Positions 47,250-56,759 of a stretch of 62,640 nt of DNA are shown piece after piece; position 1 is the first letter of the stretch, and each line of letters starts with the position of its first letter. Origin of the DNA: Chthoniobacterales bacterium (GTDB lineage: Bacteria; Verrucomicrobiota; Verrucomicrobiia; Chthoniobacterales; UBA10450); contig QHBM01000136.1 in assembly GCA_003244145.1 (NCBI GenBank), positions 1 to 62,640 on the forward strand, read 5' to 3'. The notes under the pieces are model-generated. The model saw only the letters and a list, made by a program, of their open reading frames with translations, did not search any database and was not told the origin of the DNA. A program made the position numbers and the translations under genes.

Positions 47250-48068
47250 ATGCTGAGACTAAAAATATTTCTTAAAGAATCATTGAGACGATTAGGGCTA
47301 AATGTCAGTAAGTTGACGGCGTCGGAGTTGATCGGCGAATTTGTTAAGAAATGTTGTCCTGTTACTACGAATCACGAATTGATTCGGATAGGTCACAATC
47401 GGGACGGCGGGTATCTGGTGCCGAATGACTTAGATGGCATTGAGGCGTGTTTTTCACCCGGGGTAGCAGAAACCGCGAGTTTTGAATTAGAAATGGCAAA
47501 GCGAGGAATCAAGTCCTACCTGGCTGACTATTCAGTAGAGGCGCCACCTGTTCAAAATGAGTTGTTTTATTTCGAGAAAAGATACCTGGGAAACCAAGAA
47601 ACTGATGTGTTCATGACTCTCGATAGCTGGGTAAAAAAAACTTCCGCAGACGAGGAGAAAGATCTTGTGCTTCAAATGGATATCGAAGGAGCAGAATACG
47701 ATGTCTTGTTGGATGCAGATCCTGAGATTTTAAATAGGTTTCGCATAATTGTAATCGAATTTCATGGGCTTATCTCGTTAACAGATCGTTTTGGCTACAA
47801 AAATATCGATGCGACTTTCAACAGATTACTAAGAACCCATGCGGTCGTTCACATCCATCCGAATAATGGCTCAAGACGTTTTATGATCGGGAGGTATGTA
47901 ATACCTAATGATATGGAGTTTACTTTCTTACGAAGAGATCGAATTGCTTATTCTGAGCCCACAACTACTTTCCCGCACATATTGGATTTTCCATGTAATC
48001 CTAACGAGGAAGATGTTAAACTACCTGCGTGTTGGTATAACCATAATACCGAGCTTGCATCGCCGTAA
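47250..48068 (+). CDS. FkbM-like methyltransferase
   Basis: Product of 272 residues. IGHNRDGGYLVPNDLDGIEA, CFSPGVAETASFELEMAKRG, DLVLQMDIEGAEYDVLLDAD and IVIEFHGLISLTD are the FkbM-type pattern, with an unusual N-terminal RDGGY segment seen in a subfamily of glycan-cluster methyltransferases. AT-richer than its neighbours, which hints at a separate origin. O-methylation of a sugar is likely. Confidence 0.78.
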   Translation: MLRLKIFLKESLRRLGLNVSKLTASELIGEFVKKCCPVTTNHELIRIGHNRDGGYLVPNDLDGIEACFSPGVAETASFELEMAKRGIKSYLADYSVEAPPVQNELFYFEKRYLGNQETDVFMTLDSWVKKTSADEEKDLVLQMDIEGAEYDVLLDADPEILNRFRIIVIEFHGLISLTDRFGYKNIDATFNRLLRTHAVVHIHPNNGSRRFMIGRYVIPNDMEFTFLRRDRIAYSEPTTTFPHILDFPCNPNEEDVKLPACWYNHNTELASP

Positions 48069-48203
48069 AAGTGCCAATCTAGTCTGCGAAACGTACTCTC
48101 AGAGACAACGCCTTGATGCGATCTCAATTAAGACATTGATTAGGGCGGTTTTCACCTTCTTCGCTACTCCTCGGGCAGGACTTTCATCTCGAATGTTGGC
48201 AAC

Positions 48204-49202
48204 ATGAGATTGGAGGCTATCCAAGCAGTAAAAGCGCGCGTGGGCGCAGTGATTCCGGTTTGTTCGCCTGCTGATATAGGCGACCTCAGTGTCAATTTTC
48301 GAATCGTTTCGCGAGAGCCGCTTCGCCGCCGGTTAATGCGCGCGATCGCACCGACGGCATTGGTTCTGCGGAGACGGGCGATCGAATCGTCGCTACGCTG
48401 TTCGCTGTCGTTTGCTGCAGACGGGCTGTGCTTCGAGGAGCGGTTTGGCGATGATGCCTCAAAGGCGGCCTTGTTGCAATTGATGGCGGGCAAGCAACCG
48501 GATCGCGTCCTAATCCCCGGCTGTTTTCTCGGCGGGGAGGACGTGCAATTCTGGCTGCGGCGCGGCACGCGACGATTGGACGGCGTCGATCTTAACAATC
48601 TTGGGGCGCGGTGGAGCGTGATTGTCCCCGAACTCCGGCGGACGTTCGGTGCCGACGTTCATTTTCAGCAGGCGCCACTGGAGCAACTTCCATTTCCAAA
48701 TGACTCGTTTGATGTAATCGCTAGTGCCGCCGTGCTCGAGCATGTGCAGAATCTTGAGGCAGTTTCCGCCGAAAGCGCTCGCGTGCTGAAACGGGGCGGG
48801 CTCGCGTGGCACAGCTTCGGTCCGCTCTATTTCAGCTTCGGCGCGGACCACTGCATTGACGCCTATGGCGATGAGTGCGGGTACGACCACCTTCTGCTAA
48901 CAGAGGAGCAATACTTGTCCCGGGTTAGTGACCAAGCCTTCTTTGACCGGCAACCGAACCCAAATTTGCCGTTTTGGGCGCGGCATGACCAGTTTTCGTT
49001 CGCCTTCGCGAGGGAGTACCTGGCGACATTTCGAAAATATTTCCACGTGCGGCACGTGGTGGCGAAGATCAGTGGTGCGGGGTTGCGTTTCCGAGCCGAG
49101 TTCCCGGACAAGTGGCAACAGCTTCGTGCGGCGGGTATTGCGGAGGAGGATCTTCTTGTAAAAGGGCTATCGATAGTTTTGCAAAAGCGTAATGCGGACT
49201 GA
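48204..49202 (+). CDS. Class I SAM methyltransferase
   Basis: Product of 332 residues. VLIPGCFLGGEDVQFWLRRG, RRLDGVDLNNLGARWSVIVP, FPNDSFDVIASAAVLEHVQN, ESARVLKRGGLAWHSFGPLY are methyltransferase motifs I, II, IV and V of the Methyltransf_11 type. The first 90 residues have no recognised domain. The preceding 135 bp hold no gene. Confidence 0.85.
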   Translation: MRLEAIQAVKARVGAVIPVCSPADIGDLSVNFRIVSREPLRRRLMRAIAPTALVLRRRAIESSLRCSLSFAADGLCFEERFGDDASKAALLQLMAGKQPDRVLIPGCFLGGEDVQFWLRRGTRRLDGVDLNNLGARWSVIVPELRRTFGADVHFQQAPLEQLPFPNDSFDVIASAAVLEHVQNLEAVSAESARVLKRGGLAWHSFGPLYFSFGADHCIDAYGDECGYDHLLLTEEQYLSRVSDQAFFDRQPNPNLPFWARHDQFSFAFAREYLATFRKYFHVRHVVAKISGAGLRFRAEFPDKWQQLRAAGIAEEDLLVKGLSIVLQKRNAD

Positions 49203-49324
49203 CACCATCCGTTCACATCCTGCGCTGCGAAGCGACAACCAGCTGCGGGAGAAGAGAAGCCGCTGTCTAATCCCGCCCGATAACGATTGCATCTGTGGCC
49301 AGAAGGGCGCACTGCAGTAGGAGC

Positions 49325-50338
49325 ATGATGGTCTCTCGAACGCGTCGCGCAGAGCAGCTCGCAATCATCGGCTGCGGAGCGGTGGTCGAGGAATTCTACG
49401 TGGGGAAGCTCAACGACCTGTCCGGAGAGGGTTGGACGCTGCTATTCGTTGACGCCGACGCCTCGCGGGCGCGTGCCTTGGCGTTGCGGTTTCAACACGC
49501 CGAAGCGCTGACATCACTCGACCAGGTACTCGATCGAGCAAGCCATGCCACGGTAGCGACCCCGCCGGCATCGCATTACGCGATTTGCTCCCAGCTGTTG
49601 GGGGCCGGCGTTCACGTGCTGTGCGAGAAGCCCTTTGTGATCAATCCGGCGGAGGGTTACAACCTTGTGCAACAGGCGGCCGCCTCCGGACTGAAGCTGC
49701 ATGTTAACCAGACGCGCCGGTGGTTTCCGGCCAGTCTCATTATTAAGAAATTGGTAGCGGAAGGCGCATTGGGTGAGCTGACTTCGATCAGGATTCGAGA
49801 AGGAAGCCGGTTCAACTGGCCGACGAAGACCGCCTTTCACAGCCAACCCAATCTGGCGCGCCATGGAATCCTTTCCGATTTCGGCGCGCATATCTTCGAC
49901 TTGCTCGCGTGGATGCTGGGCCACCCTCTCGACGCGATCGAAGTGAATCACGATGGATATGCAGGCCCGGAAGCAACGGTGCATGCTAAGTTTTTCATCG
50001 GACAGGTTACTTGTGAGGCCGTCATGACATGGCTCATAAATGTGCCTGCCAGAATCCAATTCGTGGGCACGAAGGGACAGGCGATCATTGATGACGATTG
50101 CAATCGGGCGCTTCTGCAAGCCAACGGCGAGATGCGGCCGCTTCCCGGCGTCAAACGATACACTGCCTATCAAGGCATTGTTGCGGACGTGATCGAAGCC
50201 TTTCTTGCCGGTTCGGATTATGAATCTGTTGCAACCGCATCCTCGGTCATGCCATCGATCGAATTTTTGGATCGAGCTTATACCATTGCGAGGCCGGATT
50301 TACCGCTGGTCACCACGATCGGAAGCAGCACGCTATGA
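49325..50338 (+). CDS. Gfo/Idh/MocA family oxidoreductase
   Basis: NAD(P)-dependent sugar oxidoreductase. ATG at 49325 gives MMVSRTRRAEQLAIIGCGAV. ATVATPPASHYAICSQLLGA, GVHVLCEKPF (catalytic lysine in the EKP motif), VNQTRRWFPASLIIKKLV, and SDFGAHIFDLLAWMLG are typical. An upstream in-frame extension to 49295 is less likely. The stop overlaps the following epimerase gene by 4 bp, so they probably act on the same nucleotide sugar. Confidence 0.9.
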   Translation: MMVSRTRRAEQLAIIGCGAVVEEFYVGKLNDLSGEGWTLLFVDADASRARALALRFQHAEALTSLDQVLDRASHATVATPPASHYAICSQLLGAGVHVLCEKPFVINPAEGYNLVQQAAASGLKLHVNQTRRWFPASLIIKKLVAEGALGELTSIRIREGSRFNWPTKTAFHSQPNLARHGILSDFGAHIFDLLAWMLGHPLDAIEVNHDGYAGPEATVHAKFFIGQVTCEAVMTWLINVPARIQFVGTKGQAIIDDDCNRALLQANGEMRPLPGVKRYTAYQGIVADVIEAFLAGSDYESVATASSVMPSIEFLDRAYTIARPDLPLVTTIGSSTL

Positions 50339-51381
50339 GGTTGCGAAAGATCGTTGTCACTGGCGCGAGTGGGTTTGTCGGCAGTTGCGTCGTCGAGGCG
50401 CTATTCGTCGCTGGCGGATACGAGATTGTTCCGACCGGACGACGGCTCCTCGCCGGCGGGCGGGTTGCTCGTTTCGGCTGCCGTCTGCGCCCGGCGGATC
50501 TAACGCACCGCGAAGCCGTGGACGAACTAGTCCAAGGCGCGTATGCGATCGTGCATTGCGCTTTCGGTGCCGATTCGGACCAGGAGAAAGCGACACGCAC
50601 TTTGCTGCTGGCGGCGGCGGGGGCGGGGGTTCGGACTTTTATCCACGTCAGTACAACGGAGATTTATGCAGCCCAAGACGGAACGATCGATGAAGATTCC
50701 CCAATCCAGTCGGAGGGCCCAGGCTACGGCGCGATCAAGGGGCGAATAGACTCTCTGGTGCGCAGTAATTTCGAGCGCTTCCAAAGCCTGGTGATCCTGC
50801 GGCCAGGCATCATCTACGGGCCGTTGGGCGACCAATGGACCATCGTTCCGATTCGACGGCTCCTCGCGGGTTGGAAACCGGTCGCGGAAGAACTGCAAGG
50901 CACAGCCAATTTGGTCCACATCGCCGATGTTTGCCGCACCATTGAGCAAATTCTCGCTAGACCGCCTTTAGGCCTTCGGATCTACAACGTGGTCGGTCCC
51001 GAAGTTGTGAGTTGGATGGAATACTTCGAGCGCCTCGCTCAAGCGTTGGGCGTGGCTGTTCCATCTTCGGCAGAGGACCAGGTTGCCGGCGAGAAAGTTG
51101 AAGTTGGGTTTGTCCGGACGCTGCTCCGTCTCCTCCCCACATCTTTCCGGCGCAAGGTAACCTTTTTCGTTATGACGTTTCCTGCAGGAAAGAGAATGAT
51201 CGCCCGGTGGCAGCGCCTGCACTTTTTAGCCCTGATGTCGGCAGATAGGGCTCTCTATGGCCGCAAGGTACGTTATTCGAATGCGCGCCTCAAAGGGGAT
51301 GGCTTGATGCCTCGTGTCGGATTGGTGGAAGGCATCCAACAATCGGCGGCATGGGCCCGTGAAATTGGGTTCGCTCAGTGA
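50335..51381 (+). CDS. NAD-dependent sugar epimerase/dehydratase (extended SDR)
   Basis: Product of 348 residues. KIVVTGASGFVGSCVVEALF is the GxxGxxG cofactor site, TFIHVSTTEIYAA and GYGAIKGRIDSLVR give the S and YxxxK catalytic residues, and LVILRPGIIYGP is the family motif. It is coupled to the oxidoreductase before it. Product sugar cannot be told from sequence. Confidence 0.92.
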   Translation: MRLRKIVVTGASGFVGSCVVEALFVAGGYEIVPTGRRLLAGGRVARFGCRLRPADLTHREAVDELVQGAYAIVHCAFGADSDQEKATRTLLLAAAGAGVRTFIHVSTTEIYAAQDGTIDEDSPIQSEGPGYGAIKGRIDSLVRSNFERFQSLVILRPGIIYGPLGDQWTIVPIRRLLAGWKPVAEELQGTANLVHIADVCRTIEQILARPPLGLRIYNVVGPEVVSWMEYFERLAQALGVAVPSSAEDQVAGEKVEVGFVRTLLRLLPTSFRRKVTFFVMTFPAGKRMIARWQRLHFLALMSADRALYGRKVRYSNARLKGDGLMPRVGLVEGIQQSAAWAREIGFAQ

Positions 51382-51456
51382 GGCGCACTCCACGAATTTA
51401 TCGAACTGGGCAATTCCGTCCTTCCACCCGCAAGCTTTTGTTGTAACTGGGAATGT

Positions 51457-52167
51457 ATGAACGCCCATAAGAATGGCCCCAACCTGGATGCCAGGAGACT
51501 GAATCTTGGTTGCGGTCTTCAGGCTCCCGAGGACTGGTTGAACGTCGACGGATCCTTGCAAGCGGTTTTTGCGCGGTGGCCCCGGACTAAAAAACTTCTG
51601 GTGGGATTGGGGATTTATCCGCGCAGCCAGGCGAGCATTGGTTGGCCATCCCATGTGCTGCGATTAAATTTAAGACGCTCACTGCCATTCCCTGCCAATC
51701 AATTCGAGGCGATTTATTCTTCGCATCTCTTCGAGCATTTGTATCGAGAAGAAGCGGCCGCGCTGGCGCGCGAGTGTTGGCGGGTTCTCGCTCCCGGAGG
51801 AATCTGTCGCGTTGTCGTGCCCGATTTAGCCGCCGCAATCGAGCGCTACCGTGATCGTACGGCAGACAGGAGCACGCGAATTCCGCCCGATATTCCGCCC
51901 GCTGAAAAGTTAATGGAAGAATTACTCTTGCATCCACGCCACGCCTCGCGCGGAGCGCTCGGTTTGTATCATCGGCTTCTGGGTTTTCATAACCATAAAT
52001 GGATGTACGACGGCGCCAGTCTGAAAAGATTGTTGGCCGACGCCGGCTTTGTCGAATTGAAAACTTTTACATCGATCACGAGTGCCCTGCCGGGTCTGCA
52101 AGAGATTGAAAGTCCGAGCCGGATCATGAACGGCGCGGGCGTCGCGGTTGAGGGACGAAAGTATTGA
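51457..52167 (+). CDS. Class I SAM methyltransferase
   Basis: Product of 236 residues. RRLNLGCGLQAPEDWLNVDG is motif I of the Methyltransf_11/UbiE type that often starts with LNLGCG; QFEAIYSSHLFEHLYREEAA, ALARECWRVLAPGGICRVVV, PDLAAAIERYRD continue. It would modify a sugar or lipid-linked glycan. Its stop lies inside the overlapping upstream frame of the next gene. Confidence 0.9.
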   Translation: MNAHKNGPNLDARRLNLGCGLQAPEDWLNVDGSLQAVFARWPRTKKLLVGLGIYPRSQASIGWPSHVLRLNLRRSLPFPANQFEAIYSSHLFEHLYREEAAALARECWRVLAPGGICRVVVPDLAAAIERYRDRTADRSTRIPPDIPPAEKLMEELLLHPRHASRGALGLYHRLLGFHNHKWMYDGASLKRLLADAGFVELKTFTSITSALPGLQEIESPSRIMNGAGVAVEGRKY

Positions 52168-52195
52168 CGCGCGCCCGGCAACTGATTCGCCAGAG

Positions 52196-53374
52196 ATGCT
52201 TCCTATCAATACGGGCAGTCGAAATCGCCGTTGTCGGATTGCGATCGTATCAACCGGACGTTTCCATGTCTTAGATTTAGCGCGGGAGCTCCATCTTCTC
52301 GGATACCGCGTCGCATTCTACTCGGTGCTGCCCCGACGACGTGCCCAGAGGTTTGGATTACCTGGTTGCTGTCATCGTTCGTTGTTTCTCTATTTGCTAC
52401 CGCTTGTCGCGATTTCGCGAGTCGCTCCGCGTTCGTTGCGCGGATACGTTGAACATCTGCTCAATTGGGTAGTGGATATTGCTGCCGGTATCTTCTTGCG
52501 GGAGTGCGATGTATTTATCGGTATGTCGGGGCTGTGCGTGCGTAGTGCGCAAGCTGCGCGTGGAAAATATGGGGCAAAGATTTTTATCGAACGCGGGAGC
52601 AGGCACATCCTCTCGCAGAAGGAGATTCTCGACCTTATTCCAAACAGCCGCCGCGAAACTGTATCGAACTTTTCAATAAAGCGAGAACTCTGGGCCTACG
52701 AATACGCCGACGTAATTGTGATCCCATCCCACCATACAGAAGAAAGCTTTGCTATGCGCGGGATCCCCCAAGCCAAACTATTTCGAAACCCATATGGAGT
52801 TGATTTAACTATGTTTCCTCCGACGCAGCGGGACACTAATCGGAATACAATCCTGTTCGTTGGCACATGGTCGCTTCGCAAAGGCTGCGAGGTGCTTTGG
52901 GCCGCTTGCGAAGAAAATAGCTCGTGGCACTTGCTTCACGTGGGTCCGGTTGGTGACGCGCCGCAGCCAAATAGTCCAAGATTCGAACATTGTGAACCGG
53001 TGGAGCAAGCTAACCTCGTCGAATTTTACCGCCGGTCGCATGTTTTTGCGCATGCGTCACGAGAAGAGGGCTTGAGTTTGGTTCAGGCTCAAGCACTGGC
53101 CTGCGGACTTCCTCTTGTCTGCACAGATCGGACTGGCGGCGCGGATCTGCAAGAGCTGCTTAATGACCCTAAATACGTAACGGTTGTACCTCCCGACGAC
53201 GTTGCAGCGTTGAGTCGTGGGATTGAGAAAGCTCTCGCTATTTCGGAAAATCAAACCGGCTTGCGGGATATCTTGGGACCAGCGCGCGAGAAATTTTCGT
53301 GGTCTGCCTATGGCCGACGGTACGCGGATGAAATAGAACGGTGTTTGAAAGAAAAGGATGACGCGCTTGGTTAA
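52196..53374 (+). CDS. GT4 family glycosyltransferase
   Basis: ATG at 52196 gives MLPINTGSRNRRCRIAIVST then GRFHVLDLARELHLLGYRVA. NTILFVGTWSLRKGCEVLWA begins the second domain; HVFAHASREEGLSLVQAQAL, ACGLPLVCTDRTGG carries the EX7E-type motif (E in REEGLS, Q in place of the second E). An earlier TTG at 52148 would overlap the previous gene by 20 bp. Retaining transfer. Confidence 0.88.
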   Translation: MLPINTGSRNRRCRIAIVSTGRFHVLDLARELHLLGYRVAFYSVLPRRRAQRFGLPGCCHRSLFLYLLPLVAISRVAPRSLRGYVEHLLNWVVDIAAGIFLRECDVFIGMSGLCVRSAQAARGKYGAKIFIERGSRHILSQKEILDLIPNSRRETVSNFSIKRELWAYEYADVIVIPSHHTEESFAMRGIPQAKLFRNPYGVDLTMFPPTQRDTNRNTILFVGTWSLRKGCEVLWAACEENSSWHLLHVGPVGDAPQPNSPRFEHCEPVEQANLVEFYRRSHVFAHASREEGLSLVQAQALACGLPLVCTDRTGGADLQELLNDPKYVTVVPPDDVAALSRGIEKALAISENQTGLRDILGPAREKFSWSAYGRRYADEIERCLKEKDDALG

Positions 53375-54515
53375 ACGCATTCTGTACATGCAGTACACTA
53401 ATCCCGCCGCGTACCCTCCGCTTCTGCACAGTTCGCGAATACTGGCGGATCAAGGTTGGAAAGTCCGTTTTCTCGGCACGGGCGCGGATGGCGCGAACGA
53501 TCTAGAAGTTCCAGTTCACGAAAACATCACCACGTTGAAAATTCCGTTCGCACCGCCTGGATGGCGTCAGAAATTGCACTTCGCGTTTTACCATCTCTGG
53601 GTGGTATTCGTTGCTCTGCTCTGGCGGCCGAATTGGATTTACGCTGCCGATTTTCTGTCATGCCCGAGCGCACTTTTTCTAAAGCTGCTGGGATTTCACG
53701 TTGCCTATCATGAACACGACTCACCGACGCAAGTCTCGGATTCGGCGTTCCAAGGCGTCCTCCTAGCCGGTCGGCGAGTATTAAGTCGAAAAGCTGATTT
53801 TTGCGTGGTGCCGAATGAAGCACGTGGGGAGTTACTAAAAACAGCAACTGCGACGAGTCGGCCGATATGCATCGTACGGAATTGCGCTTTGCGCAGCGAG
53901 GTGCAGTCGCGCAATAGAGGGCCCGATGACACGGAAGTGCTCAAACTTTTCTACCACGGCAGCATCGTGCCGGCTCGAATTCCGATCGCTATCATCGAGG
54001 CAATGGCGAGTTTGCCTAACAAAGTTGTCCTTACAATTGCCGGCTATCCGACGGTCGGTCATCCGAATTATAGAAATGCATTAAAGCGGGAGGCTGCAGA
54101 GCGTGGGATTGAGGATGACGTGCACTTTCTTGGCCCTGTGCCCGACCGTGCCGTTCTGTTACGACATTGCCGAGAGGCCACCGTAGGGCTGGCATTAATG
54201 CCAATGGACGCCCGCGACGCAAACGAGCAAACAATGCTTGGGGCTTCGAACAAACCGTTTGATTATATGGCTTGCGGGCTCGCGTTGTTGGTTAGTCGGT
54301 TGCCAGATTGGGAAGCCCAATACGTATCACGCGGATTCGGTCGCTCGTGTGATCCGTCAAGCCCGGAAAGCGTCGCAGAGGCGTTGCGCTGGTTTATTAA
54401 ACATCCCGAGGAGACGAATAAGGCGCGCGAATACGCACGTGAGCAGATCAAACGTTGCTGGAACTATGAGACTGAATTCACGCCGGTTTTGGATCGTTTA
54501 TCCGCCGATCGGTGA
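53358..54515 (+). CDS. GT4-like glycosyltransferase
   Basis: Product of 385 residues overlapping the previous gene by 17 bp. RILYMQYTNPAAYPPLLHSS then RILADQGWKVRFLGTG is the N-terminal domain, VAYHEHDSPTQVSDSAFQ the donor cleft, LKLFYHGSIVPARIPIAIIE and FLGPVPDRAVLLRHCREATV the second domain. The C-terminal glutamate motif is weak (NKPFDYMACGLALLV). Confidence 0.87.
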   Translation: MTRLVKRILYMQYTNPAAYPPLLHSSRILADQGWKVRFLGTGADGANDLEVPVHENITTLKIPFAPPGWRQKLHFAFYHLWVVFVALLWRPNWIYAADFLSCPSALFLKLLGFHVAYHEHDSPTQVSDSAFQGVLLAGRRVLSRKADFCVVPNEARGELLKTATATSRPICIVRNCALRSEVQSRNRGPDDTEVLKLFYHGSIVPARIPIAIIEAMASLPNKVVLTIAGYPTVGHPNYRNALKREAAERGIEDDVHFLGPVPDRAVLLRHCREATVGLALMPMDARDANEQTMLGASNKPFDYMACGLALLVSRLPDWEAQYVSRGFGRSCDPSSPESVAEALRWFIKHPEETNKAREYAREQIKRCWNYETEFTPVLDRLSADR

Positions 54516-54566
54516 TGTGAGATTCAGCCATCGAAATGGGCCTCCTGCGATCATGATTTCCACACT

Positions 54567-55718
54567 ATGATGCGCGCTGTTATCGTCACAACGCATCCAA
54601 TTCAGAACCAAGCGCCGTTGTTCCGAGCATTGGCAGGCAGGTTCGACCTTACCGTCGTCTTCATGATGCAACAAACTCCAAAGGGACAGGCGTCCGCAGG
54701 ATTTGGGACTGAGTTTGTATGGGACGTGCCATTGCTCGATGGATATCCGCATGCTTTCGCGGCGAACATTGCGCGCGCCCCGACGACAAATCGTCGCGAT
54801 GGTATTGTTCTTTCCGGTCATGAAGAATTGCTTGCTGGCTTGGAACCCGATGCGGTCTTGGTGATGGGTTGGTTTCCGTATGGATATTTGCAGGTGATAC
54901 GCTGGGCGCGCGGGAATGGCGTACCGCTCGTCTGTCGCGGAGAATCAAATTTGCTGAGCCATCGCTCACTGCTGCGAGACGCGATCAAAACAATTTATTT
55001 CCCGTGGCTGTTTCGAAAGTTCAAAACATTTGCTGTGATCGGCCAGAGGAACCGCGAGTTTTATCAGAATTATGGCGTCGGCGATTTCAAACTGTACGAT
55101 GCGCCCTACTCCATAGATTCACATTTCTTCCAGGAAGAATTCCGGGAGCATCGATCGTCGGCGAGAAAGGCAAGGCCGTGGCGAATCGGATTTGCCGGGA
55201 AGCTCATTTCAAAAAAACGCGTCCTAGATTTGTTTTCTGCCGCCGCGAGATGTCGATCTAGGGAATGTCTGCGGCTTATTATAATTGGAGATGGGCCGCT
55301 CCGTCGTGACGCCGAGGCGTTTGCTGAGCGGAACAACGTCAGCGCAGAATTCCGCGGGTTTCTGAACCAGAGCGAGATCGTAGAAAAAGGGTATGCTGAT
55401 TTAGATGCAATTGTGCTTCCGTCTGGCGAGAATGAGACATGGGGATTAGTAATCAACGAAGCAATGACTGGCGGAATACCGGCGATAGTTTCCAATCTCG
55501 TTGGATGCGCGCCTGATTTGATTGAACCAGGCGAAACCGGGTATGTATTTCCATCTGGTGACGTGCCGGCACTGGCGCGATGCATTGACGCATTGATTGC
55601 GCGTTTGGAATCCGGCCATAACTTCGCGTCTGCTGTGTGCGCACTAGTCGAAAAGTATTCAATTGATCACACGGTCACGGGACTAGAGAGCGCGATTGCC
55701 GCAGCCGTATCTTCATGA
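54567..55718 (+). CDS. GT4 family glycosyltransferase
   Basis: Product of 383 residues. RAVIVTTHPIQNQAPLFRAL is a start common in glycan-cluster GT4 enzymes; LICRGESNLL-like VCRGESNLLSHRSLLRDAIK, RIGFAGKLISKKRVLDLFSA, AIVLPSGENETWGLVINEAM, TGGIPAIVSNLVGCAPDLIE show the GT4 EX7E motif (E in ENETWGLVINE). Its stop overlaps the next start by 4 bp. Confidence 0.92.
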   Translation: MMRAVIVTTHPIQNQAPLFRALAGRFDLTVVFMMQQTPKGQASAGFGTEFVWDVPLLDGYPHAFAANIARAPTTNRRDGIVLSGHEELLAGLEPDAVLVMGWFPYGYLQVIRWARGNGVPLVCRGESNLLSHRSLLRDAIKTIYFPWLFRKFKTFAVIGQRNREFYQNYGVGDFKLYDAPYSIDSHFFQEEFREHRSSARKARPWRIGFAGKLISKKRVLDLFSAAARCRSRECLRLIIIGDGPLRRDAEAFAERNNVSAEFRGFLNQSEIVEKGYADLDAIVLPSGENETWGLVINEAMTGGIPAIVSNLVGCAPDLIEPGETGYVFPSGDVPALARCIDALIARLESGHNFASAVCALVEKYSIDHTVTGLESAIAAAVSS

Positions 55719-56734
55719 CAACCGCTGGTCGGATAGTCATTGTCGGCGCAACGGGAAGCTCACATATTGGCGGGTCATTGATGCGAGCGGCACACAAGTT
55801 GTCGATCGAAGCCGAACTGTGCGATGTAAACCTGGCGTGGCACCGCGGTACACTGTCACAACGACTGCTCTGGCATTTCGGCGGACGACGGCCGGTGGCG
55901 CTAAATAGCTTCAGCAATTCGTTTCTTGAGCTTTGCAATCGGTTCGAGCCCGACATGGTTGTAACAACCGGAATGGCACCGCTGCACGTAAAAGCAATAC
56001 GTGCTTGCCGCGAGTTGGGAATCAGGTGTGTGAACTATTCTACCGACGATCCATTTAATCCGCAGCATCGGGCGCGATGGTTTTTAGCTGCGTTGAAGAA
56101 GTACGATGTTGTTTTCACGCCACGCCGATCGAATGAACGGGAACTTCTGGCGCATGGATGCAGAAGAGTCAGTTATTTGCCTTTTGGCTACGATCCCGAT
56201 CTTTTTTTTCCGAGCGATGGAACAGAAGAGAGTAATGGCAGCGACCTGTTCTTTGCTGGTGTGGGTGACAAAGACCGGGTTCCGTACCTTGCCGCGGCGA
56301 TCCAGAGTGGGGCGGCAGTTCGACTTCACGGAACCTATTGGGAGCGGTATCCAGAAACGCGATCGATCACTCGCGGGCAAGCGGATGTTCAAACGATACG
56401 GCGTGGGATTTCGGCCTGCCGAGTTGCCCTTTGTCTCGTGCGCCGCTCCAATCGGGATGGCCATTCCATGAGGACTTTTGAAATTCCGGCCGTTGGGGCA
56501 TGCATGATTGTAGAGGATACTAAAGAACATCGGAATATTTTTGGAGAGGAAGAGGAACGGGTTATCTATTTTCGTAGTCCAAAAGAAATGGTGGAGCGGA
56601 TGCGAATGCTGTTGGACGATTCGGGTGAGCGCGCCCGGCTCGGCCAGGCCGTCCATCACTGGATTATCGCGGGCGCTAACAGTTATGCTGATCGGCTGAA
56701 ATCGATGATACAGTGCAATCCACCCTCTATATAA
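55715..56734 (+). CDS. CgeB-like glycosyltransferase
   Basis: Product of 339 residues. RIVIVGATGSSHIGGSLMRA, RCVNYSTDDPFNPQHRARW, VFTPRRSNERELLAHGCRRV, SYLPFGYDPDLFFP, SMRTFEIPAVGACMIVEDTK, EHRNIF are the pattern of the spore-maturation CgeB family, GT-B glycosyltransferases common in polysaccharide clusters. The long run of T after YDPD (56213-56219, seven Ts) is a potential slippage site. Confidence 0.87.
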   Translation: MTTAGRIVIVGATGSSHIGGSLMRAAHKLSIEAELCDVNLAWHRGTLSQRLLWHFGGRRPVALNSFSNSFLELCNRFEPDMVVTTGMAPLHVKAIRACRELGIRCVNYSTDDPFNPQHRARWFLAALKKYDVVFTPRRSNERELLAHGCRRVSYLPFGYDPDLFFPSDGTEESNGSDLFFAGVGDKDRVPYLAAAIQSGAAVRLHGTYWERYPETRSITRGQADVQTIRRGISACRVALCLVRRSNRDGHSMRTFEIPAVGACMIVEDTKEHRNIFGEEEERVIYFRSPKEMVERMRMLLDDSGERARLGQAVHHWIIAGANSYADRLKSMIQCNPPSI

Positions 56735-56759
56735 TAATTAGTAACCACGATTGACAAAA

